A DNA stretch of 64,000 nucleotides, from NCBI GenBank assembly GCA_022828595.1, contig JAKGHH010000001.1, positions 74,520,401-74,584,400 of the forward strand. Direction: 5' to 3'. Source of the DNA: Nelumbo lutea (Eukaryota > Streptophyta > Magnoliopsida > Proteales > Nelumbonaceae). A program made the position numbers and the translations under genes. Below, in pieces: positions 43,994 through 55,200 of the stretch (position 1 is the first letter of the stretch; each line of letters starts with the position of its first letter). Under the pieces are notes generated by a model that did no database searches, was not told where the DNA came from, and saw only the letters and a list, made by a program, of their open reading frames with translations.

Positions 43994-44640
43994 TTGAATG
44001 AGAAGGGAAGTGCAGATGACCTTGAGATCTCATTCCATGCCATATCGGAAACCCATTCTCCTAAGACCATGAGGGTCTTGGGTCACCTGCAACAACAACC
44101 ACTCACCATCTTGGTGGACAGTGGATCCACCCACAATTTCCTCGACCCTAGAATCATCAAAAAAGTGGGGGTGGAGTCATCACTGGATCACCCTCTCCAA
44201 GTCCAAGAGCCAACGATGAGAAACTTTAGGCGCACAAAACTTGTAAGGGAGTGGAGATTAAGTCACATGGGGCCTTGATTTCAGCATACTTCCACCTCCT
44301 ACATTTACTAGGCTATGATGCAGTTTTAGGTGCTCAGTGGTTAGAGACTTTAGGGCCAGTTCTCTAGGATTTTGCTACACAGTCACTACAATATACAAAC
44401 ACCAAGGGAACACACACTCTGAGAGGTATTCCTACTCCTGAACTTCTATTGATAGAAGCCAAGGAAGCCACCAAGGCAATTGGCAAGACTACCCAGCTCT
44501 TCTTAGTGCAATTAGTCCAGGCTAAAGCCAAGACAATTTCCTCAATAGAAGACCCTGAAGTATTGCCTATGCTATTGGAATTTGGAGATGTTTTTAGAGA
44601 GCCTACCGGGTTGCCTCCTAAACAACTATAGGACCATGCT
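43994..44640 (+). pseudogene. Aspartic protease region of the chromovirus
   Basis: The frame 43994-44278 contains LTILVDSGSTHNFLDP, the intact D-S-G active site of Ty3 proteases with its usual THNFLD continuation. A frameshift follows at about 44230-44330. Linker sequence then reaches the FxDVFxEPTGLPP motif (44580-44625) that precedes RT. Confidence 0.8.
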
Positions 44641-45232
44641 ATATCACTGATTCAAGAAGGAACAATAGTGAATATTCGGCCTTATAGGTATCCCTTCTTC
44701 CAAAAAAGAGAAATTGATAAGTTAGTCCATAAAATGTTGCAGGAAGGGATCATTAGACCAAGTAGCAGTCCCTTTTCTTCACCTATATTGCTAGTTCAAA
44801 AGAAAGATGGAGGTTTGTGTATGTGTGTCAATTGTAGAGCCCTAAACCAAGCCACGGTGAAGGACCAATTTCCTTTTCCTATCATAGACGAGTTAATTGA
44901 TGAACTCAATGGGACCCAGATTTTCTCAAAGCTGGAGTTTAGAGTGGGGTATCATCCGATGCATGTGAAGGAATCATACACTCCCAAAACGACATTCAAG
45001 ATTCATGAAGGACACTACGATTTCCCTATGATGCCTTTCAGACTATGCAATGTGCCAGCCACTTTTCAGGCCTTGATGAATCAGGTATTCAAGGACTATC
45101 CAAGGAAGTTTATCTTAATATTTTTTTATGATATTCCGGTATATAGTCGTAGCAAGGAAGAGCACCTCATGCATTTAAAGTTAACACTTGACTTACTAAG
45201 AACTCACCAATTATATGCAAAGTAGAGCAAGT
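44641..45232 (+). pseudogene. Reverse transcriptase of the chromovirus
   Basis: RT motifs are readable in one frame: IRPSSSPFSSPILLVQKKDG, LCMCVNCRALNQATVKDQFP, IFSKLEFRVGYHPMHV, FRLCNVPATFQALMN and FILIFFYDIPVYSRS. Two catalytic sites are damaged. The Asp of L-D-L-R is Glu (SKLEFR), and the [FY]DD box reads FYDIP, losing one of the two aspartates. Inactive. Confidence 0.85.
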
Positions 45233-46080
45233 GCAGTTTTGTGCAGGATAGGATCAGCTATATTGGGCATATTATTTCAGCCCAAGGAGTGGAGGTTGAC
45301 CCAGAAAAAATCAAGAGAATGTAGAACTGGCTGAAGCCCACCTTAGTTAAGGGATTACGACGTTTCCCAGGCCTCACCATATACTACAGAAAGTTTGTAA
45401 AAAAATTATGGAACCATCGCAAGGCCCCTTACTCAGTTACTTAAAAAGGGAGCTTAGGGTTGGGGAGAAGAAGCAGAACTAGCTTTTTAGGCCTTTAAAT
45501 GGGCTATGACTATCACACCTGTGTTGGCTATTCCAAACTTTAGTAAGCCCTTTATAGTAGAGTGTAATGCAAGTGGAAGCGGTATTGGGGTTGTACTTAC
45601 TTAGGAAGGATGACCATTAGCATTTTATAGCAAGGGATTATAGGACAAAGCTCTCAAAATGTCAACCTATGATAAAGAATTTTATCGGTTGTGACAACAG
45701 TCAACCATTGGAGGCCATATCTGTTAGGAGGGCAGCTTAAGATATTAATAGATTAAAGGAGCTTGGGGTTCATTCTACAACAACAGATAACTACCCCAAT
45801 TCAGTAGAGGTTACTTAACAAGCTCTTGAGTTATGATTTTGAAATTTTCTACCGGAGGGGCTAGGAGAACATCGTAGCAGATGCTTTGTCACGAAGAGAA
45901 GAAAAGGAATTCTTAGTTCTATTATTTTTACTTCTTGGGTGGATAGAAGAATTAAAAAGTGAAATGGCAATTGATTCTTATATACAAAAAAACAATGCAA
46001 AACCTTTTGGAAAAGGGAGCAGGCTAGTCAAGGTATCTATAGCAATAAGGGATCCTATGGGAGAAGGGAATGTTAGTTTT
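45233..46080 (+). pseudogene. RNase H and linker of the chromovirus
   Basis: In alternating frames: ISYIGHIISAQGVEVDPEKI, KGLRRFPGLTIYYRKFV, PVLAIPNFSKPFIVECNASG, IGVVLT, LKMSTYDKEF, and then IVADALSRREEKE near 45870-45905. This is a normal order for RT-connected RNase H followed by the spacer to integrase. The catalytic Asp of ECDAS is Asn here (ECNAS). Many stops. Confidence 0.75.
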
Positions 46081-47250
46081 AAGCCCTGACTCAGCTTTTA
46101 GGTGGAGAATCTATGAAGAAGCTCATTCCACACCAATGGGAGGTCACTCAAGGTACTACAACACCTTGTACAAACTAAGAAAGATCTGTAAGTGGAAAGC
46201 ATACCAAAAGGATGCCAAGGATTGGATCCAAGGGTAAAGGAATAAAACAAAAAGCATTCCTACCCCTGGACTCCTATAACTATTAACCTTTCCCAACCAA
46301 GCATGGGTGGACATTTCATTAGATTTCATTGCAGGACTGCCAACGTTCTACAGGAAGTCTACTATCCTTGTCATTGTTGATAAACTGACCATGTATGGTC
46401 ACTTCCTTGCTCTTTCTCACCCTTATACTACACAGATGTGGCCAAAACATTTATTAATGGATTCTTCAAATTACATGGACTGCCCTGCTCCATCGTAAGT
46501 GATCGCGACCCCATGTTTACTAGCAAATTTTGCAAGGAGTTATTCTCACTGTAGGGAACCCAACTCAATATGGGGTCCTCTTATCGTCCCCAATCAAATG
46601 ACCAAACAGAAGTTTTTAATAGGACATTGGAGACTTACTTGAGGTGTTTCTATAGCTCCTAGCCTCACACTTGGTCTCGATGGCTGTTCTTAGCTGAGTG
46701 GTGGTACAACACCACCTATCACTCTACCACTAAGCCACTCCATTTGAATCTCTATATGAATACCCAACACCTGCATTACTAGAGTATGTGCCTGGAACTA
46801 CCTAGGTAGAAGCAGTGGACCTGAAACTCAAAAATTGGGAGGCTATTTTAACATAGCTCAAAGACAATATGAAAATAATGCAAGCTCGAATGAAGAAGAT
46901 GGTAGATAAGGCAAGGACCGAGCATTCATTCAACGTGGGGGATTGGGTTTTCTTGAGGTTACAACCTTACATACAGGCCTTAGTTGCATTCAAGAAGAAC
47001 CAAAAGCTGGCAGCTCTTACTATGTGCCCTTTGAGGTAATTGAGAAGATTGTCACCTGCACTCAGTGTTCCACATTTCTTGCCATAAGGCCAAGGTGGGG
47101 AAAAACAACCAGAGGGTGTCCTCCATCCCATTACAAAGGTAGTCTTCGACTGTAGGATGGTCAAGAGTTGTAACAAAGCCTCTACAGAGTGGTTAATTCA
47201 ATGGGAAGGAACTACCCTTGTGGATGCCACCTGAGAGAAGCTTAACTCCC
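46081..47250 (+). pseudogene. Integrase with C-terminal chromodomain
   Basis: Core motifs are present in broken frames: WVDISLDFIAGLP (first Asp), KSTILVIVDKLTMYGHF, IVSDRDPMFTSKF (second Asp), [20 protein letters not shown] (Glu), and PFESLYEYP. The C-terminal half has NVGDWVFLRLQPY. The chromodomain is at about 47185-47235 (EWLIQWEGTTLVDATWE with one stop). Chromodomains steer chromovirus insertion to heterochromatin. Non-functional here. Confidence 0.8.
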
Positions 47251-47296
47251 TCCATCAATGCTATCCAGGGACTAGCCTTAAGGACAAGGCTGATCT

Positions 47297-47310
47297 TGAG
47301 GGGGGAAGAA
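47297..47310 (+). other. Polypurine tract
   Basis: GAGGGGGGAAGAA immediately precedes the 3' LTR and would prime plus-strand DNA synthesis. Confidence 0.8.
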
Positions 47311-47636
47311 TGATACATCTCAAGGAATTTCAGAGCCACGTGACTACTAAACAAAGCATCTTGGCTAACTAATGAGAATGCCCAAAAAAGTTGTTGGAGG
47401 GAACGTAACCATTAGCAAATTATAACCAAAATGATTCTTTCAATCATTGTAACACAGTTGTAGCGTGACACGTGTAAACCTCTATAAAAATGAGATGAAT
47501 CAATAAATGGGCATTGAATATCTTCTCCAATTTTTACTCTGTTTCAATCACCTTTATGAGCTAGTGCTCGACTCCATAGCTTGGGGCAAGGGAAAATCCA
47601 AGGCCTCTTCTCTTCCAAGAGAAGAGTTTGATATCA
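47311..47636 (+). repeat. 3' LTR of the chromovirus
   Basis: It starts TGATACATCTCAAGG and ends TTTGATATCA. Collinear with the 5' LTR and a few bases longer. Confidence 0.9.
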
Positions 47637-48069
47637 TAAACTTGTAGAAGATTGGAATCCTTTTCAGAAAAACCAATTTTCCCATCTAGGTTCTCGAGGT
47701 TTTGCATAGAGACGTGATGTTTTAGTGTGCTCAGAGATCTCGCTAGGATTTCCAGTGGTTATTGGAGATCTTGTCAGGATTTTCAATGGTTTCACATATT
47801 CACTTAGTGGAAGGATAGTAAAGTCTTTTCCCTTTTCTATCAATATTTAACAAGTTTGTCCGTGAGAAATGTCTAGGGTACTTTAAGTAATTTCTTAAAT
47901 AGTATGGTAGGTTTGTGTCCACTTCCTAAAGCATAAGGGTAGTTTAAGTATTTAACCCTATTTTAAATAAAAAATTTGAGGTGATATTTCATTTTTTTAG
48001 GGATCTTTAAGTTGTCCTTAGTTAATATAATAGAGTTGACATGTTTTTGTTTACTAAAGAACCCATGTC
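47637..48069. other. Intergenic spacer, no gene
   Basis: AT-rich DNA with no recognised feature. Confidence 0.5.
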
Positions 48070-48336
48070 TAGGAGGTGTTAATTGGACTGGATATGGTCT
48101 AACCGATCTAGTCCAATGTAAGTCAACTACAAATGGACCAGGTGCAATACAATCCAATGAATATTTGGACTATTTTGGGGCAGCCCAATTCAATGTCTGG
48201 ATTGTCCAATCTATTCAAATTTGTTTCGATTTAGATTAGTTCTAACCCTAACCTGGTCCATTGACACTTAAATTCTTATCTTCTTTCAATGGACTAGATA
48301 TTGGCTCAATCCAATATTGGTCCATTGACACTCCTA
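48070..48336. mobile_element. hAT-like MITE
   Basis: The left end, TAGGAGGTGTTAATTGGACT, pairs with the reverse complement of the right end, TAGGAGTGTCAATGGACCAA. The interior contains repeated GGTCCATT/CAATCCAAT words. 267 bp, non-coding, no clear 8-bp duplication. Confidence 0.55.
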
Positions 48337-48340
48337 TTTT

Positions 48341-49661
48341 CAAGGATGAAAATATCGACACATCGAGTCATGCATATTGCCAAGATAAAGACCAATACGT
48401 TTCGATACCCATTAACACACACACATCTTTTGTCTTGTTTAAAAAAGCGCTCTTATGAAGATCTGAACTTAAGTCTTAGCACCCATGCCACTATGCGCTA
48501 ACATTCTAAACCACTATGCCATCATTTAACTTGTGATATTAAGTGAAATAAAATACACTTTATTAAATTTATCATTAACATGAACCTATACAAATACTAT
48601 ATGTTTATGTTCAATATTTCTAACTTAAAATAAAAAATAATATTAAAATTACTATTTTATAAACATTAACGAAGTAGACAATCTATCAAATTTACATTTA
48701 TATCAAAAATTGTTTTTTCTCTCTATGACTTTATACAAATAAAAATATTAATAATAGATCATTATTTTGGTACTTAATTTTCATAAATTTGTACATCATA
48801 TGTATCTTCAAAATTTAATATTTGTTTATAAATTCTTCATTGATATTTTAATTTAGACTAAAAAAATAACATATTTATTATTTACAAAAATGAAAATTCT
48901 ATTTACAAAATATTCAAGAATATAATATTAAGTTGAATTTATCAATTTCACTAATTTAAATTTATATAAAAAATGATTTGTTATTTCAGAAAAAACAATA
49001 GAAAATAAAAATGTTAACAATGGAATCGTTACTTTAATAATTAAAAATTATGAATTTCATATGATATGTGTCTTAGAAATTTTAATAATTTAGATATACT
49101 TTTTGTTAAGATTAAAAGTAAAAATATGATAATAATATATGTATCTTAGAAAAATTATAAATTTTATATGATAGTAATTTTGATATTATCAAACATTTCA
49201 AAATTTAATATTTAATTGACATTTTTGTTAATGTTGAAAAGTAAAAATAGAAAATAATTGCTACACTAATTAAAATATAATAATTTCATATGTTTTATGT
49301 CTTGGACTTATAGATTTTAACATAATAATGGTTTTGTGCATGTTTTACTTTGTAAAAACTATATAATATGAGTCTTAGACACTTGATAGTTGGATTATCA
49401 ATAAAATTGTATGATATTTATGTATCTTGTTGTATTAGTAATATATTTATTTATGTATTTATTCTTTATTTGTGGCTATTTTGACATTTAAAATTAGTGT
49501 AATTGATGTATTTACAAAATTTTTATCATTTTCCTAGCGTATCTATGTGTTTTCATATCGCTTGTATATATTCATGTGTTTCGAAAGCGTATCTGTATCT
49601 GTATCCGTATCCATATCCAAATTATCTGATACGATACTCAATACTGATACTTCGATCCTTG
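48341..49661. mobile_element. AT-rich TIR element with CAAGGAT ends
   Basis: The left end is CAAGGATGAAAATATCG. The right end, reverse-complemented, reads CAAGGATCGAAGTATCAG. GATAC/GTATC words lie near the ends and 1.1 kb of AT-rich DNA lies between. It matches the element at 15349-16778 in plan and end sequence. It carries no transposase. Its left end lies only 4 bp from the hAT-like element before it. Confidence 0.5.
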
Positions 49662-50530
49662 CTTGAGATATCCAACATTTACGATAAAACTTTTGGTCCT
49701 AGGTGAAATCAATTTTAATGGTAGAAGATGATAAATCCATGCCTTCTTTGTTTTTTGTCAAAATTTGTGAATGCTCCATAAGATGGCTTTAAATCCATAG
49801 TAAAAAAGGTATCTCATTCCAGCTAGCACAGTCTTGGACTAAATTTTGCTCCCACGATGAGTGGGAGATTGTGGTTGTGGCTTTATGAATAGGGTAAGTA
49901 TGGATAGGTTTGATTTGATTCTAGGTTTTTAGATCCAAAACCTATCCTTAGGATCATTCATCAAACTAATGAAACCAACCAAACTGAACAACTTGACCCA
50001 ACTCAACTTGAGTTTGTTAGTTTTTTAATATTTTCAATAAGCTTCGAGTCAGTTTGATCAGTTTAGCCAATTGTAAACAAACTAAAATTGAACCAACCTG
50101 ACTATATATATATATATTAAATATAACTTTTTTAATATGAGAAAGTGGGAAAATTCCCATATTTCCTAGTTTAAAATATTTATATTGTAAATTTAAAATT
50201 ATATATATATTAAATATAAATTTTTTAATATGAGAAAGTGGGAAAATTCTCATATTTCCTAGTTTAAAATATTTATATTGTAAATTTAAAATTGTTTAAC
50301 TTATTTTTGGGATTATAACTAATAAGGACAACTTTTAAGCCCTAATATCAATAAAAGTAATACTTTTAATATAATTTCTAAAATAAATTAACTTTTAAAA
50401 AATATATATATCAAATAAGGACAAAAACATTATTCATCTTCTTCCTCTTACAAATTATTCATCAACACCTGCCGCCTACTCCAACTCTGTAAATCTCTCT
50501 CTATGTATGTATCCACAAGTCTGTTCCTCT
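49662..50530. other. Intergenic DNA before the TBL relic
   Basis: It contains a TGGATAGGTTTGATTTG...CAACTTGAG stretch (49890-50015), like decayed hAT ends, and the tandem duplication at 50114-50299. No gene before 50531. Confidence 0.45.
50114..50299. repeat. 93-bp tandem duplication
   Basis: Two copies of a unit containing TTTTTTAATATGAGAAAGTG, GGAAAATTC and AGTTTAAAATATTTATATTG are offset by 93 bp (TGAGAAAG at 50138 and 50231). Copies differ at only a few positions. Confidence 0.85.
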
Positions 50531-51460
50531 AATGGCTCTTGCCTCTGTTTCTCCTTCACCTTGATACCTTGTTGGGTGTTGTTTATTAAGTACATACTTG
50601 ATTATGGTTCAAGCTCACATAACTACTCGGCTCTACTGGTTGGTTTGAAGAAGAACCACAACAATAACAACCAGAACGGCAGACCATATATCTAATAAAA
50701 CGAAACCGCCTGTAACCTGTTTATCGGTAGTTGGATCCGCGATAATACATACCCGATATACCAGTCCACCAACTGTCCCATCATCAACCTTGAATTCAAC
50801 TGTCAAATGTACGGTTGACCAGACACCGATTACCAAAAGTATCATTGGAAGCCTCTTAACTGTGAGCTCCCCAGGTACGTAAATGTTTATCTATTTATTT
50901 TGATCATGCATGAGATATTGAGACGATGCCTCTTTAATTTCTACCTTTTGATGATGAGTACGTGGCGGTTGTAGGTTCAATGGGCTTGATTTTCTGGTGA
51001 GGATGAGAGGGAAGACGGTGATGTTCGTGAGGGATTCACTGGGGCGGAACCAATGGCAGTCTCTGATTTGCATGATATCTACGGCAGTTCCACGGTCACT
51101 GACCCAATTGGTGAAAGGAGATCTTCTGTCCACGTTCAAGTTTTTCGTTTAAAAGACTGCTGTTGCTCTAGACGCCAAACGTTCAAGCTTTCTCCTATTT
51201 TGTTTGCATTAGGCACGGCGGAGCATCCAAACAAATCTTTAATCCAACTCATATTTCTCGGTGATACAAATATGGAGTGTCTGTATCGTTCTACAGAGCT
51301 CCATATCTGGTGGGCATAGTCACATAGACGCCGTGCAGGGGAAGAGAATTATGAAGCTGGACGACATTTCCGGTAATGCGTATGCCTGTAGGGGTGCTAA
51401 CGTTTTGGCTTTTAATTCCAGACATTGGTGGACTCACAAGGGATCTCTTCAAGGTTATGT
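50531..51460 (+). pseudogene. TRICHOME BIREFRINGENCE-LIKE (TBL) pseudogene
   Basis: Exon 1 ends at 50874 and exon 2 starts at 50975, through CCCAG|GTACGT...TTGTAG|GTTC, a 100-bp intron that rebuilds the Arg of ELPRFNG. Family motifs are CNLFIGSWIRDNTYPIYQST and YQKYHWKPLNCELP in exon 1, then [44 protein letters not shown] and NSRHWWTHKGSLQG. TBL proteins are Golgi O-acetyltransferases acting on cell-wall polysaccharides. The GDSL box reads RDSL. There is a stop after QMYG, one after FKFFV, a ~110-bp insertion before GVSVSFYRAPY, and frame changes in the N-terminal membrane region. The C-terminal exon with the D-x-x-H motif is missing; a 10-kb retroelement begins 330 bp further on. Confidence 0.85.
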
Positions 51461-51788
51461 TAGCATACTAATTATAACAATACAATTCCTTCCAAATTAA
51501 ATTATGGGATTTGTCGGAGACGGAGGCAGAGGTAGGCGGAGGTAGGCGAAGGCATTGCCGGAGGCGGCACTGATGAATGGTTTACATGAAGAAGAAGATG
51601 AACAATGTTTTGCTCTTACTTAATATTTTTTTAAAAACTTAACCTATTTTAGAAATTATAATAAAAGTATTATTTTTATTGATATTAAAGTCTAAAATAT
51701 GTTTAATTTTTAAACATATATTTTTTTTGAGTTTAAATCTTTTGAATCACTAATTAAATAAAAAACCAATACAATCTGAATTAGATGG
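51461..51788. other. Spacer before the Tat element, with a target duplication copy
   Basis: A GGAGGCAGAGGTAGGCGGAG stretch lies at about 51521-51545. The last 5 bp, GATGG (51784-51788), is one half of the probable target duplication. No gene. Confidence 0.5.
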
Positions 51789-52544
51789 TGATGGGAGTGA
51801 TTTGACCCGACCTCCTAACTAGGTGACATGTGAACATGACTCGACGTAAGCGACAGCTCAGCATGACAGCTTGGCTACAACTCGACATAATGAGCCCACT
51901 GAAACCCAGCCTAAATAGCTCGCCACAAGACAGCTTGCTACAGAGCGGCTTACTGCGAGGCAGCTCGCTATTGAAGCTCGCTTCGAAGGAGCTCGCTACA
52001 AAGGAGCTCGCTATTGAGTAAGCCGAAGTGTTCGGGAAACTTCTTATCCAACAAGACTGTGCCTGTTAGGTTGCTCCCATGTCTCTTGTCTGGCGGTGCA
52101 GCACCTGCCAGTTCAGAGGATTGCACCCACGTCTCTTGTCAGTCGGCATCGTGCACACCAGCTCTGCATAACATCTCTCAACTGACAGGGCCGTATTCTG
52201 CGACGGTTACTAGCACCAGTCAAATAAGCCTGGCGAATAACGGCTATAGCAGAGAATCAGAGGTGGTTACACCCAATTTGACAGAGCATCAATATTTAAA
52301 CGCCCCAATTTCCAAGGGGCAGGGGAATAATTTTTTTTTTGAGTAAGCGCGCATCTCCACTCTTAGCTCATTTTCCTTTACAACTCTCTAGGCTCTTCAC
52401 CGAGTTCTAACTTAAGCATCGGAATGTTCCTGATGGGCGAGCTCCCCGGGAATCCTTCATCTTCTTCTCCTTCTCAGGTGCCGTCCATCGCCAGTTAGGA
52501 ACGAGGTCCCTGCCAGCTAGGAGTGACCAGAACTTGCTACATCA
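51789..52544 (+). repeat. 5' LTR of the Tat element
   Basis: It starts TGATGGGAGTGATTTGACCC and ends CTACATCA. It contains a short internal tandem of GAGCTCGCTACAAAG-like units (51910-52015), a TATA-like ATATTTAAACG (52290-52300) and a poly(T) run. It is longer than the 3' copy mainly because of an extra internal unit. Confidence 0.9.
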
Positions 52545-52545
52545 T

Positions 52546-52563
52546 TTGGCGTCGTCTGTGGGA
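52546..52563 (+). other. Primer-binding site of the Tat element
   Basis: TGGCGTCGTCTGTGGGAA directly follows the 5' LTR. The standard TGGCGCCGTCTGTGGGAA site of this group differs at one position. Confidence 0.85.
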
Positions 52564-52737
52564 ATCGCTTCAAAAAGCCTCTCACCAAGCGACTTCAGTA
52601 AGACTTCAATGGCTTCCTCCAGCAACGTCGGACGAAGTGCCGACCAAAACACCTCCGGGGAACGACCTCAGCTCTCTACCGTCTGCATTGGCTAGTTCAC
52701 TGTACCCCTCTCCGCGGACGAAGTCCCTACCCTGAGC

Positions 52738-54303
52738 GTGCCTCAGATCACCGGTAGAGACGACCCTTGCAAAACCGTCAATTCTCCCGGGGGCCGAACA
52801 GAACCAGCTGGAAAACCCGGTACACTACATGTGAGCTATGCAAGCTCAAATGCAGCAGGTCCATCAGTTCCAGTTGTACCAGCAGCAAATGCTTCACCAC
52901 ATCTACCAACAGCAGTTCCCACCGCTGCCTCAGCATCAACAACAAGTTCCACCTCAACACCCCGCTGGACAGCAGATCCATCCCCGCCGTCACAGCGAGC
53001 GTCTCCCCCACCGAGGAGAGACCTCCCGAACTCAGAACCATCTCGGGAATCAGGTCTCTTCCCACAGCATGAGGGAAAGACAAGTTACTCCCCCCACCTC
53101 TCAGCCTATAGTCAAGTCGGGGGACTCTCAACCGATCAGACCTGCGTCGCCTCGGCCCTCGTAGTTCAAGATTCCACTCTCCAAAAATCAGTTCGAGATC
53201 CTGGCCGCAGACTATAGACAAGGCCCTTCAGTTCATAGCCATCAGCAGTTGTCTAAGCCCCTTCTTGGGCCTACTGAGCTCGACGGAAGCAAGCGGTACT
53301 AATGTCGAGCCAATGAAGAAGCAGCGGACCGCCGAGCTCGTCGAACTGCCATTCACAACTTGCCCGAGCTCAAGGGTAAGGAAGAGGTGAGCTCAGATGA
53401 AGTGAAAGTCGTCCCTATGCTAAAGGACTTCAAGCTTCCTCCCTTGGACAAGTATGACAGATCGTTCGATCCAAATGACCACGTTGACGCCTTCCAGTCG
53501 CAAATGCACTTGGCAAGGGACAATGAGTCATGCGTGTGCGTGGCCTTCTCCACCACTTTCAAAGGAGTAGCCTGTACGTGGTACAAGAATCTCATGCCCG
53601 GGTTAATAAGAAGCTGGGTGCAGTTCATGCAAGTCTTCACCTCTCATTTCGTCACTAGCAAGTGGTGCTCGAGAACCCAAGAGAGCCTCCTTGACATAAT
53701 TCAGAGGGAAGGAGAGTCCATCCGGAGTTACATCAAGCGGTTCAATGATGCTTGTTTGCAGATACCCGACTTGGACCCCGCAGTGCGACTCACAGCAGCC
53801 AAGAGAGGCATCACACACAAAGAGTTCAAGTGGCACGTGGTGGTCAATTGGCCCAAGACTGTAACCAATTTCCTCAAGCTCGCGGACTAGTTCATAGGAA
53901 CGGAGGAGATCAACTAAAAAAATGAAAGTGTGCCCAAGAAAAGGAAAAGGAAGGTGAGTCCTTGATCCAAGGGGACAACAAGAAGAAAAAAGACGTAGCT
54001 CGAGGGGCAAGGTCAAGATAGCCTTTCCGAGCTCCTCCAACAAAAAGGACTGACTATACACCCGTGAACGCGAAACGGGCCGAGATCCATATGGCGATCA
54101 AAGATGCCCTGTATGTGAAGTGGGCACCCTGGCTGAAAGGGGACCCCAATGTAAGAAATAAGAATCTGTATTGTAGTTTTCATAAAGATCATGGTCATAG
54201 TACCGAGAATTGTAAGAACCTCCACGATGAGATAGAAGAGCTCATCCGTTGCAGATACTTAAGAAATTTTGTACAAAACAGTAATAATAAAGCAGGTCGG
54301 TAG
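52738..54303 (+). pseudogene. gag of the Tat element
   Basis: The N-terminal part (52738-53160) is rich in Pro, Ser and Gln. The capsid-like domain is 53360-53890, with LPPLDKYDRSFDPNDHVDAF, FSTTFKGVACTWYKNLMPGL and REGESIRSYIKRFNDACLQI, the standard Retrotrans_gag pattern. After a stop, 54064-54303 holds YCSFHKDHGHSTENCKNLHD, the atypical knuckle typical of Tat elements. Gag forms the RNA-packaging particle. Stops near 53890 and 54300 interrupt it. Confidence 0.85.
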
Positions 54304-54402
54304 GGAGAGCAAGGTAGAGATGCTCCCGAGTCTAGCAGAAGGCATGCAGAGCAGCCGTAGAGGCAGCCCCCTGAAGAGAGACCAGTTCAGGGGACTATTC
54401 AT

Positions 54403-55200
54403 GTGATTGTCGGAGGTTCGATCGTCGCGGGCTGCACTTCGGCTGTAGCTCGAGAGGTCGAAAGGGAGGAGCAGAACCCCCTGAAGCGGCCAAGGACAGA
54501 AAACCCGATCTTCTTCACTGAGGATGGTGTGCACGGGGTCCACCACCCCCACGATGACGCGCTCATTGTAAAGATAATTATTAATGACTTTGAAGTCAAG
54601 CGCATCCTCGTCGACTCCAGCAGTTCGGTAGACATTCTTTTCAAGGCGGCACTCGACAAGCTTCAGCTCCAGGAGAGCGATCTCAAGCCCGCAAGTAGTC
54701 CCTTGGTAGGCTTCAGCAGAGAGGAGGTCAGGCCCCTGGGGAGAATTATAGTACCTGTGGAGGTTGGCACTTGGCCTAGCATAGAAAGACTCAACCATGA
54801 CTTCTTGGTGGTTGCAACTCCCTCCCTGTACAATGCCATAATAGGTCAGCCCATCACCCATGCTCTTCGTGCGGTGGTCTCCACCTATTATTTGTCGATG
54901 AAGTTCCCCACGGACTTCGAAGTTGGGGTAGCACGAGGCAATCATCTCGAGTCTCGCAAGTGCTACGTTGCTACCCTCAAAGGGAAAAACAAGGTGGCCA
55001 ACGACCTCGAACTGGAGCGACCTGCGGAGCAATACAAAGAGCAAGGTGCACCTACGGAAGAGACTGTCTCTGTCCCAACTAGTAAGCTTTTTACTTGAAA
55101 ATTTAGATATTTTTGCGTGGTCTGCGGCAGAGATGCCCGGCATAGACCCTAGCATCATAACTCACAGGCTAAATACCGATCCTATAGTTAGGCCTGTTAG
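54403..55200 (+). pseudogene. Aspartic protease region of the Tat element
   Basis: The open frame 54403-55098 contains NDFEVKRILVDSSSSVDILF. The family has D-S-G-S here, so the catalytic Gly is replaced by Ser (DSSSS). Further family blocks are LVGFSREEVRPLGRI and NAIIGQPITHALRAVVSTYY. The linker to RT (LENLDIFAWSAAEMPGIDPS) lies at about 55095-55160 in another frame. Confidence 0.85.

Larger units (their letters stand above)
42688..47636 (+). mobile_element. Complete-length, inactive Ty3 chromovirus (Reina-like)
   Basis: LTRs lie at 42688-43007 and 47311-47636, with a primer site at 43011-43022, gag from 43046, protease, RT, RNase H, integrase, a chromodomain near 47185-47235 and a polypurine tract at 47297-47310. 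The small size (4.95 kb), ~320-bp LTRs, the C-x2-C-x4-H-x4-C knuckle in the CDEKYTPQHKC context and the chromodomain fit the Reina group of chromoviruses. Frames are broken by many stops. RT catalytic motifs are mutated. LTRs differ at roughly one base in eight by eye, mostly transitions, so the insertion is old. No clear 5-bp target duplication (GAACC against TAAAC). Confidence 0.85.

Noticed and set aside
42683..47641. Target duplication of the chromovirus
   Set aside because: GAACC and TAAAC agree at too few positions to claim a duplication.
52778..53221. Minus-strand frame of 147 codons in the gag N-terminal region
   Set aside because: It is antisense to the Pro/Ser/Gln-rich gag leader and has no similarity of its own.
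54259..55158. Long minus-strand frame (299 codons) opposite the Tat protease
   Set aside because: It lies exactly antisense to the recognisable protease frame and shows no family motif. GC-rich coding DNA often leaves such open shadows.
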